Origin: a virus
Strand: one strand, 5' to 3'
Virus record (IMG/VR): IMGVR_UViG_3300017744_000056
Coordinates: 1 to 35,235 of that record
Length of the DNA stretch: 35,235 nt
Shown piece by piece: positions 32,792 to 35,235 of this stretch. The position numbers and the translations under genes were made by a program. The notes below the pieces were generated by a model. It did no database searches and was not told where the DNA came from. It worked only from the letters and a program-made list of their open reading frames with translations. The number at the start of each line of letters is the position of its first letter. Position 1 is the first letter of the stretch.

Positions 32792-34950
32792 TGCCTTACA
32801 TTGGTAAACCACAAAGTGCAGACCCCATAACGGTAAACGCCTCTAATATAGAAGATGGTAGCATATTAGCCGCTGATATATCTTCTAGTCTTGGTGATGC
32901 TATAAGTGGGTCATTTACCACGGTAAGTTCATCTTTCTCCACAAGAGTTTCTGATGTCGAAGCGGGTAGTACCTCAAAAACATTAGTGTCAAGCTCAGCT
33001 CAAATAGCCGATGATATAAGTGGTTCACTAGGTTCAAATGCATCTGTAATCCGTTCTCTCGATAGAACAACCATTAGTGGTTCAATCACCACAGTAAGTT
33101 CATCGCTCGCGTCAAGAGTAACTGTAAACGAGGGTAGAGTAAATCAAGGTGTTAAGACGACCGACTCACCAACTTTTGCGGCTGCTACAATTACTGGTAC
33201 TCTAACTGCGCAGGAGGTTCATACTGAGTTTGAGTCAGCCTCTATCTTATTCACTTCTGGTTCTACTCAATTTGGAAACTCTTCGGATGACGTTCATGAT
33301 TTCTTAGGTAACACAATAAGTGGCTCAGCAACCTCAACTGGCTCTTTTGGTTCAATTGTGGTGCCTGGTAATGTAGATTTTAACGCAAATTTAGACGTGG
33401 ATGGTACAACCAACTTAGATGTTGTTGACATAGATGGAGCAGTAACACAAGATGGTGGTAATATTGTATTTAACGAGGATAGTGCCAATCAAGATTTTAG
33501 GGTGGAGAGTAATGGTCAAACACATATGTTGTTTGTTGATGGTGATGATAAAATAGGTATAGCAGAAAGTTCACCATCAACGACTTTACACATAACTAGA
33601 CCTGGTAGTTCTTATACAGCTGCTAATCTAGCAGAGGCTACTACTGGTGCTGCATTTTTAAGAATAGTACCAGACGGAACAGATGCAAACTCATTATTCG
33701 CATCTTCAGTATCAGGATATAGAGTGGCACTTCAAGTATCAGGTAGTGCTAATAATGATTTATTGTTACAACCATTTTCAGGCAACGTGGGTATTGGCAC
33801 AAATAATCCCGTTTCAAAAATTGATGTAAGAGGTGCTTCTAGCACAATAGCTCTTAATACATCAGCGACTGCTGTATTTACACTAGACCCACCTGATGTA
33901 TCAAATGGCACTTATTTATTTGGAGATGGTTCAGGTGGAGGTGACCAAGTACAAATATTAGCAGTTAATGATAGTGCCGCTAATCAAAATGAATACGCTG
34001 GTATTGGTTTTGCTATGAAAACATCTGGGAATACAGTTACAACTCTCGCTGGTATAGCAGGTATAAAAGAGAATGATACTGATGGTAGTGGTGGTGATGT
34101 TGGAGCTTTAGCGTTTGGTTGTAGGACAACTGGTGATTATGTAAAAGAAAGAATGCGTATCACATCCGATGGTGAGCTTTTACTTAAATGCACTTCATTA
34201 GCTAATGACTTTGGCGCTGAAAGAGGACAGCTTTGCATATCCTCAACAAACCACGCCAGTAATAATAATTATGCTGTTTTACAATTACAAGGGCACAGTA
34301 ATTCAAATAGCGTAGGAACAGGTGGTATTTATTTTTATGACCATTCAAACAATGTTGCACTTATACAAGCAAACAGAGCTTCAAGTGAATCAACTTCAAA
34401 TTTATTGTTTTATACAAATGGTGGTAGTTTAACTGAAAAAATGCGTATTACATCTGATGGCAGAATTGGTATAAATCAAAACTCTCCAAACGCAAAGCTA
34501 CATATTCACGAAACAACTAATGGACAAGAATTAATCTTCCTTAATCATTCTGTAACTGGTGCAAATCAAACTTTTATCCAGTTTAGACATGATGGTACGC
34601 AAAGGGGGAATATCCAAGTTAATGATTCTAATGACCAAATTGTCTATAACACAAGTGTTTCTGATAAAAGATTAAAGAAAGATTTTGAGGATTGGGATGA
34701 ATCTATACTACCTGCTTTCAAATCTTTAAAACCACAATTATTTAATTTTATAAATTCTGAAAATAAAAGTGGCAAAACTAAAGGTTATATAGCTCAAGAC
34801 AATGTTGAAGATTTTCCAGAAGCATATACAACGTCTAAAGTTTTAGATGATGATACAGAATATTATTCATTTAATCCTTCTGGTATGGTCACATATTTAA
34901 TGAAGGCTGTACAAGAATTATCAGCAAAAGTAGAAGAGTTAGAAAAATAA
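32791..34950 (+). CDS. Tail fibre with C-terminal S74 intramolecular chaperone
   Basis: A 719-residue fibre. The N-terminus (MPYIGKPQSADPITVNASNIEDGSI) is a short attachment-type segment seen in other phage fibres, followed by SAQIADDISGSLGSNASVIRSL repeats and a 37-residue module that is identical in protein sequence to that of the 30482 gene. The shaft has VGIGTNNPVSKIDVRG and RIGINQNSPNAKLHI repeats and ERMRITSDGELLLK. The S74 domain starts at SDKRLKKDF (Ser624, Asp625, Lys629), includes GYIAQDNVEDFPEA and ends in the coil MKAVQELSAKVEELEK. The three S74 fibres probably sit at different places or compete for one attachment site. Confidence 0.88.
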   Translation: MPYIGKPQSADPITVNASNIEDGSILAADISSSLGDAISGSFTTVSSSFSTRVSDVEAGSTSKTLVSSSAQIADDISGSLGSNASVIRSLDRTTISGSITTVSSSLASRVTVNEGRVNQGVKTTDSPTFAAATITGTLTAQEVHTEFESASILFTSGSTQFGNSSDDVHDFLGNTISGSATSTGSFGSIVVPGNVDFNANLDVDGTTNLDVVDIDGAVTQDGGNIVFNEDSANQDFRVESNGQTHMLFVDGDDKIGIAESSPSTTLHITRPGSSYTAANLAEATTGAAFLRIVPDGTDANSLFASSVSGYRVALQVSGSANNDLLLQPFSGNVGIGTNNPVSKIDVRGASSTIALNTSATAVFTLDPPDVSNGTYLFGDGSGGGDQVQILAVNDSAANQNEYAGIGFAMKTSGNTVTTLAGIAGIKENDTDGSGGDVGALAFGCRTTGDYVKERMRITSDGELLLKCTSLANDFGAERGQLCISSTNHASNNNYAVLQLQGHSNSNSVGTGGIYFYDHSNNVALIQANRASSESTSNLLFYTNGGSLTEKMRITSDGRIGINQNSPNAKLHIHETTNGQELIFLNHSVTGANQTFIQFRHDGTQRGNIQVNDSNDQIVYNTSVSDKRLKKDFEDWDESILPAFKSLKPQLFNFINSENKSGKTKGYIAQDNVEDFPEAYTTSKVLDDDTEYYSFNPSGMVTYLMKAVQELSAKVEELEK
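33202..33312 (+). repeat. Fibre module copy 8
   Basis: 111 bases encoding LTAQEVHTEFESASILF...LGN in the third S74 fibre. Protein-identical to copy 7. Confidence 0.88.
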
Positions 34951-34958
34951 TATTTATA
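34950..34958 (+). promoter_or_regulatory. ATATTTATA motif between fibre genes
   Basis: ATATTTATA starting at the last base of the 32791 gene stop, 16 bases before ATG 34975, with AAGGAAAGAGA between. Confidence 0.45.
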
Positions 34959-34974
34959 AGGAAAGAGAAATAGA

Positions 34975-35235
34975 ATGGCATTAACAAAATTCACAGAAAA
35001 ACTTATATCAGACGGCTTTAAGGCTTCGATTAGTGGTTCTGATACCGTCGAGAGTTCATCTTTTTCTACAAGGATAACAGACCTTGTTACTGCAAGTTCC
35101 TCTTTTTCAGGTAGTATAGCAACTCTTAGGGGTGCAGGTAGTTTACAAGGGGTTGGTACTTCAGATTCACCTACTTTCGCAGGCGCTACTATCACTGGTA
35201 CGCTCACTGCTCAAGAGGTTCACACAGAGTTTGAA
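34975..35235 (+). CDS. Fibre protein, 5' part, cut by the window end
   Basis: The first 87 codons of a further member of the fibre family, starting MALTKFTEKLISDGFKA. It has a SSSFSTRITDLVTASSSF segment, GVGTSDSPTFAGATITG and the beginning of the shared 37-residue module (LTAQEVHTEFE) where the window stops. It follows a spacer with ATATTTATA and an AAGGAAAGAG SD like those before the genes at 30482 and 32453. The rest of the gene is outside the window. Confidence 0.8.
   Translation, partial: MALTKFTEKLISDGFKASISGSDTVESSSFSTRITDLVTASSSFSGSIATLRGAGSLQGVGTSDSPTFAGATITGTLTAQEVHTEFE
35203..35235 (+). repeat. Fibre module copy 9, truncated by window end
   Basis: The first 11 codons (LTAQEVHTEFE) of the module in the last, incomplete gene. 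Confidence 0.75.

Noticed and set aside
23372-35235. Diversity-generating retroelement acting on the repeated fibre modules
   Set aside because: No reverse transcriptase gene and no template/variable repeat pair with adenine-specific changes. The differences are synonymous, the opposite of what such a system makes.
1-35235. CRISPR arrays, tRNA genes, insertion sequences and integration sites
   Set aside because: No spaced direct repeats of CRISPR type, no transposase or integrase, and no cloverleaf that I could find by eye. A tRNA scan was not possible here, so a missed tRNA cannot be excluded.

Overview
The window is a stretch of a lytic, T4-like (tevenvirus-type) myovirus genome that is AT-rich and has all its genes on the + strand. 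It is probably from an aquatic, likely marine, phage. Recognisable T4-type morphogenesis proteins set the identity: large terminase gp17, portal gp20, prohead protease gp21, scaffold gp22, major capsid protein gp23, neck proteins gp13 and gp14, and sheath terminator gp15. The host cannot be named. Shine-Dalgarno sequences (GGAG, GAGG) are clear, so the host uses a conventional anti-SD.

Layout. Positions 1-1914 hold the end of a beta-rich structural gene, a GH108-type endolysin and a small structural protein. Positions 1916-5797 encode a 1293-residue protein with an apparent capsid-targeting leader. It carries a P-loop kinase domain, an HxGH-type adenylyltransferase domain and a covalent nucleotidyltransferase (ligase) domain, separated by linkers that contain (L/I)xE sites of the kind cut by gp21-type prohead proteases. 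Positions 5806-10002 hold a zinc-ribbon protein, a small acidic protein, gp17 and gp20. Positions 10060-15676 hold core-like proteins, gp21 and a run of small genes, several beginning MIKLKxxxxE, which look like packaged internal head proteins. Positions 15685-15873 encode a phage bS21 ribosomal protein. Positions 16032-18799 encode gp22 (structured leader) and gp23, followed by a strong terminator. Positions 18906-22241 encode gp13, gp14 and a gp15 fused to a fibre-like region. From 22250 to the end of the window is a set of modular fibre/adhesin genes that share a 37-residue module; three of them end in S74-type intramolecular chaperone domains.

How it works together. The middle of the window builds and fills the head: gp22 and the core proteins form the scaffold, gp23 the shell, gp20 the portal, gp21 trims them, and gp17 pumps DNA. 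The internal proteins, possibly including the large repair/NAD-type polyprotein, would be packed and cleaved with the core and could be injected with the DNA. The right end supplies neck, tail completion and host-recognition fibres. The tail tube and sheath genes (gp19, gp18), which lie between 17 and 20 in T4, are not here.

The points most worth a second look are the multi-enzyme polyprotein with protease-type linkers, the shared leader peptide of the small head proteins, bS21 in the late module, amino-acid-identical fibre modules written with heavily diverged synonymous codons, the gp15-fibre fusion, and an ATATTTAT motif found in nearly every longer intergenic gap.
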